From: an uncultured Bacteroidia bacterium | GTDB lineage: Bacteria > Bacteroidota > Bacteroidia > Bacteroidales > UBA932 | Assembly: GCA_902779765.1 (NCBI GenBank) | Contig: CACZCQ010000006.1 | Span: 53,215 to 117,214, forward strand | Direction: 5' to 3' | DNA length: 64,000 bases | Part shown: positions 53,820-63,056 of the stretch, piece by piece | Position numbering within the stretch: position 1 is the first letter of the stretch | How the letters are laid out: each line of letters starts with the position of its first letter | Notes under the pieces: generated by a model | Seen by the model: the letters and a program-made list of their open reading frames with translations, nothing else | What the model was told of the DNA's origin: nothing | The model's database searches: none | Position numbers and translations under genes: made by a program

Positions 53820-54842
53820 ATGTCGGATTATATCCTTGGGATCGAATCAAGCTGTGACGACACTTCTGCAGCTGTGTTGAAGGACGGTTTCCTGCTATCC
53901 AACGTAATTGCCAGCCAGCAGGTCCACAAGGATTTCGGAGGCGTGGTCCCGGAACTGGCTTCCAGGGCCCATGAACAGAACATCGTCCCCGTAGTAAGCC
54001 AGGCCCTCGACAAGGCCGGCATCAATCCATCCGACCTCACTGCGATTGCCTTCACACGCGGCCCGGGACTCCTGGGCTCACTGCTTGTAGGTACCTCATT
54101 CGCCAAAGCCCTAGGAATAGCCCTTGATATTCCTATCATCATGGTAAATCATCTGCAGGGCCATATCCTGGCAGGCTTCGTCGACCAGGAGGGGAAGGAG
54201 AACCGCCATCCTGCCTTCCCGTATCTCTGCCTGCTGGTTTCCGGTGGGAACTCCCAGATAGTCAGGGTAGACGGCCCGCTCGAGTATACGATTCTCGGCC
54301 AGACCATCGACGATGCGGTGGGAGAGGCCTTCGACAAGTGTTCCAAGATGATGGGGCTGGGGTATCCGGGAGGACCGGTCATCGACCGTCTCGCCCAGCA
54401 GGGCGATCCCAAGCGTTTCCAGTTCGCCAAGCCGCACATCCCGGGTCTCGACTACAGTTTCAGCGGTGTCAAGACATCCCTCCTGTATTTCGTCCGTGAT
54501 GAGATTGCGAAAGACCCGCAATTCATAGATAATAACAAGGAGGACCTGTGCGCAAGCTTCCAGAAGGTCCTGATAGACATCCTGATGGACAAGCTGATAA
54601 AGGCTGCGCGCCAGACCGGGATAAAGGAGGTTACGATCGGAGGAGGCGTTTCTGCCAACAGCGGTCTGCGTTCAAGGATAATGCTCGAAGGGAAGAAACG
54701 GGGCTGGAATACCTACCTCCCTGAATTCAAGTTCACCACCGACAACGCGGCCATGATCGCAGTGGCGGGATGGTTCCGTTACAAGGCGGGGGAACGTACT
54801 CCGCTGGATGTGGCCCCGGTTTCCAGAATAGCTGATTATTAA
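53820..54842 (+). CDS. tsaD: tRNA N6-adenosine threonylcarbamoyltransferase
   Basis: 340 residues from the ATG at 53820. ASKHA-fold protein with LGIESSCDDTSAAV at the N-terminus, the iron-binding HLQGH motif (His111 and His115), SGGNSQIV and GGGVSANSGLR. It transfers the threonylcarbamoyl group to A37 of ANN-decoding tRNAs with TsaB and TsaE. The reading frame extends upstream to 53781, but those codons lie across the -7 box. First of a run of plus-strand genes. Confidence 0.95.
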   Translation: MSDYILGIESSCDDTSAAVLKDGFLLSNVIASQQVHKDFGGVVPELASRAHEQNIVPVVSQALDKAGINPSDLTAIAFTRGPGLLGSLLVGTSFAKALGIALDIPIIMVNHLQGHILAGFVDQEGKENRHPAFPYLCLLVSGGNSQIVRVDGPLEYTILGQTIDDAVGEAFDKCSKMMGLGYPGGPVIDRLAQQGDPKRFQFAKPHIPGLDYSFSGVKTSLLYFVRDEIAKDPQFIDNNKEDLCASFQKVLIDILMDKLIKAARQTGIKEVTIGGGVSANSGLRSRIMLEGKKRGWNTYLPEFKFTTDNAAMIAVAGWFRYKAGERTPLDVAPVSRIADY

Positions 54843-54854
54843 AGATTTACGAAT

Positions 54855-56570
54855 ATGATTGAGTTTGAAATGACTGGCCGTGTCGGCCGCGACCTGAGGC
54901 CTGACGACGTCAGGATAGTTGCCGCCAGGGAGATGAACCTGAGGGGTAATGCCGTGATCAACGTGATCGACCCGACCAAATCATACCAGCCGTCATTCCC
55001 TAACGCTGCGGCGACCTGCGTCATCGCCCGACGCTCCATCGATGCAAGGAACGATGTCATCTACAGGTACAGGATCGAGGGATACAACCACCGTTTCGAA
55101 TCCTATGTTCCTTACGAAGTCGCGCCTTACAAGGATGTCTCCGGTGCCGAACCTGTGATCGTAATCGGTGCAGGGCCGGCCGGTCTTTTCGCCGCCCTCA
55201 AGCTCCTGACCCTCGGTCTCAAGCCCGTCATCCTGGAGAGAGGCAAGAATGTGCACGACCGCAAGTTCGACATGGCCCGGCTGAGCCGTGACGGAATCCT
55301 CGACCCGGACTCCAACTATTGTTACGGGGAAGGCGGGGCAGGCGCGTTTTCCGACGGCAAACTCTTCACCCGCTCTTCGAAGCGCGGGGACATCAGGGAA
55401 GTCCTTCACCAGTTCGTGGCATTCGGCGCAAACCCGCAGATCCTGATCGACGCCCATCCGCACATCGGTACCGACCGTCTTCCCAAGATTGTGGAAAACA
55501 TCCGTCTGGCCATAGAGGAACATGGTGGTGAATACCATTTCGGAACTAAGGTCACTGACATCGTCCGCAAGAAGGATGGTTCACTGGAGGTCAAGGCCCT
55601 GGACAGCGAGCATCCAACGAAGACGACCGGGAAGCCCAAGGCTGTCAAGTACACTGCCAGGAAAGTGATCCTGGCATCCGGTCATTCCGCGAAGGATATA
55701 TATGAGATGCTCCTGGCCAGGGACTGCCGGCTGGAAGCCAAGGGTTTTGCCATGGGAGTGCGCGTGGAGCATTCCCAGGCCCTGATCAATGAAGCCCGGT
55801 ACCACGGTCTCTGGGAGCCGGGTATGCCTGCGGCAGAGTATTCATTCACCCAGCAGGTTGACGAGAGGGGAGTCTTCTCCTTCTGTATGTGTCCGGGTGG
55901 CGTACTGGTGCCGTCAGCCACCGAGCCTGAGACCATAGTCATGAACGGAATGTCCAATTCCGCCCGCAGCGGGAAGTTCGCCAATGCCGGGGTGGTGGTC
56001 CAGATAGAGCCCGACGACGTGCCAGCCGAGTTTGAATCAGCCGGAGCACTCAAGGGACTTGAATTCCAGAAATCGGTCGAGCACAGGATGTGGGAGTATG
56101 CCGTGGAGCGTTCGTCCAATCCCATGGCCGCTCCGGCCCAGAGGATGATTGATTTTTGCAACGGGGTTGTCTCCGAGGACCTTCCCGAGACATCCTACAA
56201 ACCCGGAGTTGTCTCCGCACCTCTGCACGACCTGCTCCCTGATTTTATCTCTTCCAGGCTACAGAAGGCCTTCCCCGAGGTCAACAAGCGTTCTATCAGG
56301 GGATTCTTCACCAATGACGCGCTGCTCGTGGGAGTCGAATCGAGGACTTCATCACCGGTAAGGGTGCCGCGTGATCCCGAAACATACGAATCTGACGCCA
56401 TCCCCGGACTCCTTCCTTGCGGTGAGGGTGCCGGTTATTCAGGAGGGATAGTCTCGTCCGCCATTGACGGTATCAACTGTGCGGTTGCGGCATCCCGTTC
56501 CCTCTCATCCCCGGTCCCTGAGCCTGCCGAAGGGCCGGTGGTTCGACAGGCTGACCAACCGGAGAAGTAG
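54855..56570 (+). CDS. NAD(P)/FAD-dependent oxidoreductase with REP-derived tail
   Basis: 571 residues. A small N-terminal alpha/beta domain (about 1-95) is followed by a FAD-binding Rossmann domain with GAGPAGLFAALKL (about 105-117) and YGEGGAGAFSDGKLFTR, then a C-terminal GEGAGYSGGIVSSAIDG FAD contact. It belongs to the COG2509-like flavoprotein group of unknown substrate. The last about 20 residues (from SSPVPEPAEG) come from a REP-like palindrome, and the conserved core ends before it. Ends two bases before umuD. Confidence 0.85.
   Translation: MIEFEMTGRVGRDLRPDDVRIVAAREMNLRGNAVINVIDPTKSYQPSFPNAAATCVIARRSIDARNDVIYRYRIEGYNHRFESYVPYEVAPYKDVSGAEPVIVIGAGPAGLFAALKLLTLGLKPVILERGKNVHDRKFDMARLSRDGILDPDSNYCYGEGGAGAFSDGKLFTRSSKRGDIREVLHQFVAFGANPQILIDAHPHIGTDRLPKIVENIRLAIEEHGGEYHFGTKVTDIVRKKDGSLEVKALDSEHPTKTTGKPKAVKYTARKVILASGHSAKDIYEMLLARDCRLEAKGFAMGVRVEHSQALINEARYHGLWEPGMPAAEYSFTQQVDERGVFSFCMCPGGVLVPSATEPETIVMNGMSNSARSGKFANAGVVVQIEPDDVPAEFESAGALKGLEFQKSVEHRMWEYAVERSSNPMAAPAQRMIDFCNGVVSEDLPETSYKPGVVSAPLHDLLPDFISSRLQKAFPEVNKRSIRGFFTNDALLVGVESRTSSPVRVPRDPETYESDAIPGLLPCGEGAGYSGGIVSSAIDGINCAVAASRSLSSPVPEPAEGPVVRQADQPEK
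56511..56556. repeat. REP-like palindrome at the 3-prime end of the FAD oxidoreductase gene
   Basis: AGCCTGCCGAA (56521-56531) and TTCGACAGGCT (56542-56552) form an 11-bp stem with one C-A mismatch and a ten-base loop. Outer arms GGTCCCTG and CTGACC-type ends extend the symmetry. The left 24 bases (56511-56534) match 40986-41009 in dsbD except for one base. Confidence 0.75.
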
Positions 56571-56572
56571 CC

Positions 56573-57037
56573 ATGCCTGAAGACAAACCCACCGTCCATG
56601 CCGGCTTCCCGTCGCCTGCTCAAGACTATATGAACACGTTCATAAGCCTTGACAAGGAACTTGTCCGTCATCCCGCCGCCACTTTCTTCGCCCGCGTGGT
56701 GGGGGATTCGATGGTCGATGCGGGAGTGGATGAGGGTGATGTCCTGGTCGTCGACAAGTCGATAGAGCCTCAGGAAGGCGATATGGCCGTCTGTTTCTTA
56801 GACGGAGAGTTTGCATTGAAGTTCATCTCCTTCAAGGAGCCGGAACCGGTTGCCGGGAAAACCCGGACCAGGAAAGCGTCAAAGCCAAGGTCATCCTACG
56901 ACATCCTGGAGCACAGGAAGATGTGGCTGCTTCCCGCGAACGAGAAATATCCGCCCATAGAAGTGACCGAATCAAACGACTTCACCGTTTGGGGAGTCGT
57001 CACATATATCATAAAGAAAGCTTGTACGCGCTTGTAG
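56573..57037 (+). CDS. umuD: UmuD-like translesion polymerase subunit (S24 peptidase)
   Basis: 154 residues. The self-cleavage site is predicted between Ala10 and Gly11 (HA|GFPSP), with Ser46 in GDSMVDAG and Lys83 in FALKF. Spacing cleavage-Ser (36) and Ser-Lys (37) equals that of E. coli UmuD, so the catalytic dyad is intact. The arm before the cut is only 10 residues, against 24. A basic insert follows Lys83 (about residues 92-117, rich in Lys/Arg). After RecA-stimulated cleavage it should form polymerase V with UmuC. No SOS box was recognised, and the REP palindrome lies immediately upstream. Confidence 0.88.
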   Translation: MPEDKPTVHAGFPSPAQDYMNTFISLDKELVRHPAATFFARVVGDSMVDAGVDEGDVLVVDKSIEPQEGDMAVCFLDGEFALKFISFKEPEPVAGKTRTRKASKPRSSYDILEHRKMWLLPANEKYPPIEVTESNDFTVWGVVTYIIKKACTRL

Positions 57038-58284
57038 ACTGCAACAACTTTTTCGTTTCCTGCGAAAGGGCCTTCCAGCCTGAACTGGAGGGCAGGCCCG
57101 TCGTCGTCCTTTCCAACAACGACGGTTGTGTGGTGGCGCGCAGCAATGAAAGCAAGGCGTTGGGGGTACCGATGGGTACACCTTTTTTCAAAGTCAAATA
57201 CCTGGTCGACCAGGGGAAGCTGGTAGTACGGTCCTCCAATTATACCCTGTACGGAGACCTTTCTGCAAGGGTCATGTCGCTTCTGGCTGAGGTGGCACCG
57301 AAACTCGAGGTCTATTCCATCGACGAGGCCTTCATGAATATGGACGGTGTGCGCCGGGAGGAACTTGTCCCGGTCTGTTCGGCCCTGATAAAGAAGATCC
57401 GCCGCTGGACAGGCATTCCGGTAAGTATAGGAATAGCCGAGACTAAGACGCTCGGCAAGGTGGCCAACCATTTTGCAAAGAAATACAAGGGTTACAGGGG
57501 AGTCTGCATGATCGACTCGGAAGAGAAGATGCTCAAGGCACTCTCCCTGACTCCCATAGGAGACGTATGGGGAATAGGATGGAGAGGCGCGCCCAAGCTG
57601 GAGGCCCAGGGCGTCAAGACTGCCCTGGATTTCGTGGGAAGACCCATTGAATGGGTCCGTGAGCGTATGGGAATTATGGGAGTCAGGACTTGGTCGGAGC
57701 TTCAAGGCATACGGATGGTCGAGGAGGAGAAGGAAGAAAAGAGGAAGTCGATTTGCACATCCCGTTCATTTGCGAATATGCTGACGGATCTGGACGAGCT
57801 GTCCCTCAGGGTTTCGGATTTTGCCGGAAAATGCGCGGAGAAACTGCGCAAGGATGGTACGGCTGCAGCCACTGTCGGCGTATTCGTGCATACCAACCGT
57901 TTCCGGGAGGACCTGGCCCAGTATTTTCCCAATGCGAGCGTCAGGCTCGACGTCCCGGCTAACAGTACTCCCGAAATAGTCGGAGCTGCCCTCAGGGCTC
58001 TCAGGATGGTCTACAGGCCTGGTTTTGAATACAAGAGGGCTGGCGTGATCGTGGCCGACATCGTTGATGCCGGGTCGATCCAGCAGACCCTTTTCGGTTT
58101 CGACTCTGACACCAGGAGCCGTGACGACCGGATTTCCAAGGTGATGGACCTGGTCAACACTTCGGGCAGGAACGTCCTTCGGCTGGCCATGCAGAGGGAG
58201 GGACACTATTCAGACGGTATAAGGCGCGAGTTCTGCTCAGGGCTCTATACCACGTCATGGGATGGATTGATACAGATAAGATAA
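57022..58284 (+). CDS. umuC: UmuC-like Y-family DNA polymerase
   Basis: 420 residues from a TTG at 57022, 16 bases inside umuD. This start gives YALVDCNNFF with Asp6, as in other UmuC proteins; the frame stays open upstream to an ATG at 56923, but that part only overlaps umuD. Catalytic SIDEAF places Asp101-Glu102 exactly where E. coli UmuC has them. Palm, fingers, thumb and little-finger regions are all present. It performs error-prone translesion synthesis with processed UmuD. AAAGAAAG before the TTG may aid initiation. The stop codon sits in an AGATA repeat. Confidence 0.9.
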   Translation: MYALVDCNNFFVSCERAFQPELEGRPVVVLSNNDGCVVARSNESKALGVPMGTPFFKVKYLVDQGKLVVRSSNYTLYGDLSARVMSLLAEVAPKLEVYSIDEAFMNMDGVRREELVPVCSALIKKIRRWTGIPVSIGIAETKTLGKVANHFAKKYKGYRGVCMIDSEEKMLKALSLTPIGDVWGIGWRGAPKLEAQGVKTALDFVGRPIEWVRERMGIMGVRTWSELQGIRMVEEEKEEKRKSICTSRSFANMLTDLDELSLRVSDFAGKCAEKLRKDGTAAATVGVFVHTNRFREDLAQYFPNASVRLDVPANSTPEIVGAALRALRMVYRPGFEYKRAGVIVADIVDAGSIQQTLFGFDSDTRSRDDRISKVMDLVNTSGRNVLRLAMQREGHYSDGIRREFCSGLYTTSWDGLIQIR

Positions 58285-58298
58285 GATAAGATAAGATA
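58274..58298 (+). repeat. AGATA pentanucleotide repeat (five copies)
   Basis: Five perfect tandem copies of AGATA cover the last codons and stop of umuC and end 11 bases before the ATG of the GH78 gene. Copy-number change would alter the spacing of the upstream region to that start. Confidence 0.85.
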
Positions 58299-58309
58299 CA
58301 AGAACTGTC

Positions 58310-60874
58310 ATGAACAAGTCATTCAATTGTTTCCTTTTGGCCGTCACCCTGTTTGTGGCGGTATCATGCGGTCATCCGTTCGAGACCTATGACCTCAGGT
58401 GCGAGGGACTGGAAGAACCGCTCGGAATAGATTCTGCACTTCCTCATTTCAGTTGGAAGATACGCTCTTCGGAGCCTATGCAGCAGGTGGCGTATGAAAT
58501 CCAGGTCGCCGCTTCTGAATCCTCCCTCAAATCCGGCAAGGCATTGTTGTGGTCTTCCGGAAGGGTGGCTTCGCAGGACCAGGTCATGGTTCCGTATTCA
58601 GGGACCGGTCTGTCTTCGAGGCAGCAATGCTGGTGGAGGGTCCGCGTCTGGAAATCCGACAAGGAGGTTTCCTCCTGGAGCAGGCCCCGGCGTTTCGGAA
58701 TAGGTGTCATCGGTGACGACTGTCTGAAGGGAGAGTATATCGGAGCAGTTCCCGGAGAGGGAAGGTCACCGCTCCTTAGGAAGGAATTCAAAGTGGAGAG
58801 GAAACCGGGTGAAGCATTGCTCTATGTCAACTCCCTTGGTTATCACGAGGCCTATATCAATGGCACCAGGGTTTCCGAGGCCGTACTCAATCCTGCAGTT
58901 TCGCAGCTGGACAAGAGATCCTTGATCGTGGTCTACGATGTCTCCAACCTCATCAGGAAGGGAGTCAATGAGATCGTTCTGTGGACCAGCTCCGGCTGGT
59001 ACAAGCCCAGGACTTTCAGTGCTGCCTACGAGGGCCCTCTGGTGAAGGCTGAACTGGATGCAGTGACTGCGGATGGGATGACCGCCCTTCTTTGCACGGA
59101 CGGTTCGTGGCAGGGTGCCTGGAGCGGATACAGGGATTATGACACCTGGCGTGACTGGCATTTCGGCGGCGAGGCGATGGATGCCAGGGTAATGCCTGCC
59201 GGTATTGACAAAGCAGCCCTGGACAAGCTCGAATGGGCCCCGGTGGATGTGGTTGCAATTAACGGAATAGAGGCTTCCCAGCAGATGTGCGAGCTTTGCC
59301 TCGTCCAGGAAACCTTCCAGGCGGAAAGCATAGAACCTTTCGGAGACAACGGCGGCTGGCTGGTCGATTTCGGCAGGGTAGTCAATGGAATGCTGGATAT
59401 CACCATTCCCGGTCATCCTGAGGGGCATGTGTCAACGGCATCGTTCTTTGATAACTTTGAACCTGACGGCACGGTCCGGGCGGTGAGCTGGAACTATTAT
59501 ACTTCATCAGGCAATGCCGCCGGCGACAGGTTCGTCAACAAGTTCAACCATCATGTCTTCAGGTATATCCTTCTCGACAGTCTCCAGACCGCTCCGAAGA
59601 TTGAGGATATCAAGGCAATGAGGATGCGTACCGACTATGTGAGGACGTCTTCGTTCGAATCTTCCGACAAGGAATTGAATGCCATCCACGACATGGTTGC
59701 CTACACCCTTGAGAACCTTGCATTCGACGGTTATATGGTCGACTGCGCGAATATCGAACGCCTCGGCTACGGCGGCGACGGGAATGCTTCGGCGCTGACG
59801 TTCCAGACCATGTTCGATGCTTCTCCTCTCTATGTCAACTGGTTGCAGGCATGGAATGATGTCATAAGGGAAGACGGTGGCCTTCCCCATACCGCGCCAT
59901 GTCCCCAGAGGGCTGGAGGCGGTCCTTATTGGTGCGGTTTCATCGTCCAGGCTCCCTGGCGCGCCTGGATGAGCTACGGTGATTCCCGCATGCTGGAAAG
60001 GTGCTATCCTACGATGAAACATTGGCTCGATTATGTCGACGCCTATACTGTCGACGGCCTGTTGAAGGAGTGGCCCTCTACGGAATACAGGCACTGGTAC
60101 CTTGGGGACTGGGCGGCTCCGGACGGAGTCGATGTCCAGGATCCCGAGTCCGTGGACCTTGTCAATAACTGCTCCCTTTGTCAGGTGTACAGGGAACTGG
60201 AGGTCATCGCCGGCCTTGTCGGGCATCCCGAGGATGCCGCGGGGTACAAGGCACGTTATGATGCTCTTGCCAAGCGCATCAATGAAGTCCTTTATCATAA
60301 GGATGAGTATGTCTACGGAAGCGGTTCGCAGATAGACATGGCCTATCCGATGCTTGTCGGGATAGTGCCCGCATCAGACCTCCAGCAGGTCCGGGACAAG
60401 CTGGTGGAACGCACCGGGACCGTCTATGAAGGCCATCTCAAGACCGGTCTCGTAGGTGTTCCCGTCATCACCGAATGGGCGACGCTGGCAGGGGAGTGCG
60501 GTTTCATGTACGGAATGCTCAAACAGCACGGTTATCCAGGATATCTTCATATGCTGGACAATGGTGCTACCGGTACATGGGAGCACTGGAATGCAAGGCG
60601 CAGCCGTCTGCACAACTGTTTCAACGGTATCGGAAGCTGGTTCTACCAGGCTCTGGGAGGGATAATCCCCGATGCTCCCGGCTACAGGCATATAATCATC
60701 AATCCCCAGATTCCGGAAGGCCTTGAGTCGGTTTCCGTCACACAGGGAACCCCGTACGGTCCTGTAGTGGTCAGGCGGAACGGGAATGACCTGCATTTCG
60801 AACTGCCGGTAGGTGTGAGCGCCAACGTGAAGGGCGCGGAATATACCTGCGGCAGCTACGACGTCGTATTGTAA
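58310..60874 (+). CDS. Glycoside hydrolase family 78 alpha-L-rhamnosidase
   Basis: 854-residue lipoprotein (lipobox VAVSC, Cys20). Order: N-terminal fibronectin-like domain (about 25-130), Bac_rhamnosid_N sandwich (about 140-310), concanavalin-like domain, (alpha/alpha)6 barrel (about 450-780) and C-terminal sandwich. The barrel motif DCANIERLGYGGD supplies Asp478, Glu483 and Asp490, with the spacing of the catalytic residues of characterised GH78 enzymes, and GTWEHWN carries the later conserved Glu. It releases terminal alpha-L-rhamnose. It follows umuC by 25 bases across the AGATA repeat. Confidence 0.93.
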   Translation: MNKSFNCFLLAVTLFVAVSCGHPFETYDLRCEGLEEPLGIDSALPHFSWKIRSSEPMQQVAYEIQVAASESSLKSGKALLWSSGRVASQDQVMVPYSGTGLSSRQQCWWRVRVWKSDKEVSSWSRPRRFGIGVIGDDCLKGEYIGAVPGEGRSPLLRKEFKVERKPGEALLYVNSLGYHEAYINGTRVSEAVLNPAVSQLDKRSLIVVYDVSNLIRKGVNEIVLWTSSGWYKPRTFSAAYEGPLVKAELDAVTADGMTALLCTDGSWQGAWSGYRDYDTWRDWHFGGEAMDARVMPAGIDKAALDKLEWAPVDVVAINGIEASQQMCELCLVQETFQAESIEPFGDNGGWLVDFGRVVNGMLDITIPGHPEGHVSTASFFDNFEPDGTVRAVSWNYYTSSGNAAGDRFVNKFNHHVFRYILLDSLQTAPKIEDIKAMRMRTDYVRTSSFESSDKELNAIHDMVAYTLENLAFDGYMVDCANIERLGYGGDGNASALTFQTMFDASPLYVNWLQAWNDVIREDGGLPHTAPCPQRAGGGPYWCGFIVQAPWRAWMSYGDSRMLERCYPTMKHWLDYVDAYTVDGLLKEWPSTEYRHWYLGDWAAPDGVDVQDPESVDLVNNCSLCQVYRELEVIAGLVGHPEDAAGYKARYDALAKRINEVLYHKDEYVYGSGSQIDMAYPMLVGIVPASDLQQVRDKLVERTGTVYEGHLKTGLVGVPVITEWATLAGECGFMYGMLKQHGYPGYLHMLDNGATGTWEHWNARRSRLHNCFNGIGSWFYQALGGIIPDAPGYRHIIINPQIPEGLESVSVTQGTPYGPVVVRRNGNDLHFELPVGVSANVKGAEYTCGSYDVVL

Positions 60875-60889
60875 AAGCTGGGCCTGAGG

Positions 60890-61522
60890 CTATCCGATAG
60901 CCTTCAGGATGCATTCGACGGCCTCGTCCTCGGTCATGTAATCCATGTTCAGGACGAGGTCGTAGTTTCGCAGGTCGTAGCGGCTTGTGCCAGCGAACTT
61001 CTGGATGTAGTTGTCCCTCGCCTTGTCGACATAGTCGATGACTTCCTCGGCCTTTTTCTCCGTGAGTTCCTGGCGGCGCATCACCCTTTCTATCCTTTTC
61101 TGGCGGGAGGCATGGATGAAAACATCCAGTTTGTTGGGATGGTCCTTGAGGATGAAGAATCCAGAACGTCCTGCGATGACACATGAAGATTCCTCGGCAA
61201 TGGAGCGTATGATCTGCTTTTCGTTTTCGAATATCTCGTTGGATGTGACCACAGGAGGCTCCTCCACTCCACGGGGGATGAACATCTCGGAACCGAATTC
61301 AGGGGAAATCCTCGAGAACAGGTCCTCGAGCCAATTCTGTTTCTTCCCCTTGATCCTTTCAATCTCGCCCTCGTTGAGGCCGAACATGTTTACCAGCTCC
61401 CGTATGAGTTGCTTGTCGCAGAAACGGACTCCGAGTTTTTTCGCCAGTTTCCTTCCGACGGTCCTTCCGCCCGATCCTACTTCACGGCTGATGGTGATAA
61501 CAAATCTGTCGTTAGTGTTCAT
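60890..61522 (-). CDS. Cytidylate kinase-like family protein
   Basis: 210 residues with a P-loop-like SREVGSGGRTVGRKLAKKL (about 11-29), a central region with CVIAGRSGFFIL and the lid-like RQKRIERVMRRQ. This matches the cytidylate kinase-like (Cytidylate_kin2) family rather than true Cmk; substrates are unknown. Convergent with GH78 (15-base gap) and divergent from the oxidoreductase gene. A minus-strand -7 box TATATTTG lies at 61542-61549. Confidence 0.85.
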   Translation of the reverse strand: MNTNDRFVITISREVGSGGRTVGRKLAKKLGVRFCDKQLIRELVNMFGLNEGEIERIKGKKQNWLEDLFSRISPEFGSEMFIPRGVEEPPVVTSNEIFENEKQIIRSIAEESSCVIAGRSGFFILKDHPNKLDVFIHASRQKRIERVMRRQELTEKKAEEVIDYVDKARDNYIQKFAGTSRYDLRNYDLVLNMDYMTEDEAVECILKAIG

Positions 61523-61541
61523 GTGACAATCGTTTTATTTA

Positions 61542-61582
61542 CAAATATATGAAATAATCGTCAGTTATTTTTTGTATATTTA
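61542..61582. promoter_or_regulatory. Divergent -7 boxes for the kinase-like gene and the Gfo/Idh gene
   Basis: Minus strand TATATTTG at 61542-61549 (20 bases before the kinase-like ATG) and plus strand TATATTTA at 61575-61582 (30 bases before the oxidoreductase ATG). The second deviates from consensus at the last base. Confidence 0.4.
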
Positions 61583-61611
61583 CAAAGATAAGTCAATAAC
61601 CCCCAATAAAT

Positions 61612-63045
61612 ATGCTTAACAGAAGAGATTTCCTAAAGTCCATGGCGGTTGCATCTGCCGGCATGGCACTGACACCTGGAGAGATCCTGGGCAGGGACAC
61701 TTTATCCGGAAGTTTGGCAAAGGCCAAGCCTAGGGGCGAGAAAGTGAAGATCGCCTTCGTCGGAATAGGTAACCGCGGTGAGCAGATCATTGGTGATTTC
61801 ACCAATACCGGCATGATCGATGTCGTTGCCCTCTGCGATGTCGACATCGACGGCCCTCAGTGCAAGAAGGTCCTCGGCATGTATCCGAAGGCCAAGAGAT
61901 TCAAGGACTATCGCCAGATGTTCGACAAATGCGGCAACGAATTCGACGCTGTCGCGGCTGCCATCCCCGACCATTCCCATTTCCCCATAGCAATGCTCGC
62001 CATGAGCCAGGGGAAACACATCTACCTTGAGAAACCGATGTGCCGCACGTTCCACGAGGCTGAGCTTATGATGGACTGTGCCAGGAGACATCCGAACCTG
62101 GCCACCCAGGTGGGAAACCAGGGCCATTCCGATGCCAACTACTTCCAGTTCAAGGCATGGCTTGATGCAGGGATAATCAAGGATGTCACTGCCGTGACCG
62201 CCCATATGAACAATTCACGCCGCTGGCATAGTTTCGATGCCAAGAGGATGTACAAGATGCCTTCGCAGCAGTCGATCCCGAGGGGTATGGACTGGGACAC
62301 CTGGCTTGGAGTGACTCCTTACCACGATTTTAACGAAAAGTACCATCAGGGAGACTGGAGGTGCTGGTATGACTTCGGAATGGGATGTCTCGGAGACTGG
62401 GGAGCCCATATCCTCGACACCGTCCATGAGTTCCTGGAGCTCGGGCTTCCGTACGAGGTCAGCATGCTCTATGAGAACGGTCACAACGACTACTTCTATC
62501 CTTATTCATCAACCATCCTCTTCCGCTTCCCTCAGAGGAAGGGAATGCCCCCTGTGGATGTCACCTGGTACGACGGCCTCGACAACCTTCCCCCGATTCC
62601 GAAGGGATACGGCGGCGGTGTATCGACGGCGGACGTTCCGGCTTCCAACCAGAATGACGGCCCTGTAGCTAAGCTTTCTCCCGGAAAGATCATCTATTCG
62701 AAAGACCTGATCTTCAAGGGCGGCAGCCACGGTTCCACTTTGTCGATCATTCCCGAGGAGGCTGCCAGGGACATGGCTTCAAAGCTTCCCGAGGTACCGA
62801 AGAGCCCTTCCAACCACTTCGAGAACTTCCTCCTTGCCTGCCAGGGTATCGAGAAGACCCGTTCTCCTTTCGAGATCAACGGCGTTCTCTCACAGGTCTT
62901 CTGCCTCGGCGTCATCGCCCAGAGACTGAATGCGAAACTCTATTTCGATCCCCGCACCAAGCAGTTCACCAACAATGACTTCGCCAACGCGATGCTCGTA
63001 GGCCAGCCGCCTCGCAAGGGATGGGAGGAATTCTATAAGATGTAA
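61612..63045 (+). CDS. Gfo/Idh/MocA family oxidoreductase with Tat signal
   Basis: 477 residues. The N-terminus [10 protein letters not shown] plus a hydrophobic segment is a twin-arginine signal, consistent with export of the folded NAD(P)-bound enzyme. Rossmann domain with [11 protein letters not shown] (about 50-60) and the [11 protein letters not shown] motif with the family Lys (about 140). The C-terminal beta-sheet domain has [17 protein letters not shown]. Such exported members oxidise or reduce sugar C3 hydroxyls or hydrolyse via NAD-linked chemistry. Eleven bases before the DUF1080 gene, which suggests keto-sugar handling. Confidence 0.9.
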   Translation: MLNRRDFLKSMAVASAGMALTPGEILGRDTLSGSLAKAKPRGEKVKIAFVGIGNRGEQIIGDFTNTGMIDVVALCDVDIDGPQCKKVLGMYPKAKRFKDYRQMFDKCGNEFDAVAAAIPDHSHFPIAMLAMSQGKHIYLEKPMCRTFHEAELMMDCARRHPNLATQVGNQGHSDANYFQFKAWLDAGIIKDVTAVTAHMNNSRRWHSFDAKRMYKMPSQQSIPRGMDWDTWLGVTPYHDFNEKYHQGDWRCWYDFGMGCLGDWGAHILDTVHEFLELGLPYEVSMLYENGHNDYFYPYSSTILFRFPQRKGMPPVDVTWYDGLDNLPPIPKGYGGGVSTADVPASNQNDGPVAKLSPGKIIYSKDLIFKGGSHGSTLSIIPEEAARDMASKLPEVPKSPSNHFENFLLACQGIEKTRSPFEINGVLSQVFCLGVIAQRLNAKLYFDPRTKQFTNNDFANAMLVGQPPRKGWEEFYKM

Positions 63046-63056
63046 AGGACCATACC

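Noticed and set aside
56923-57021. Upstream extension of UmuC by 33 residues
   Set aside because: Lies wholly inside umuD in another frame and is not conserved. UmuC homologs begin at YALVDCNNF.
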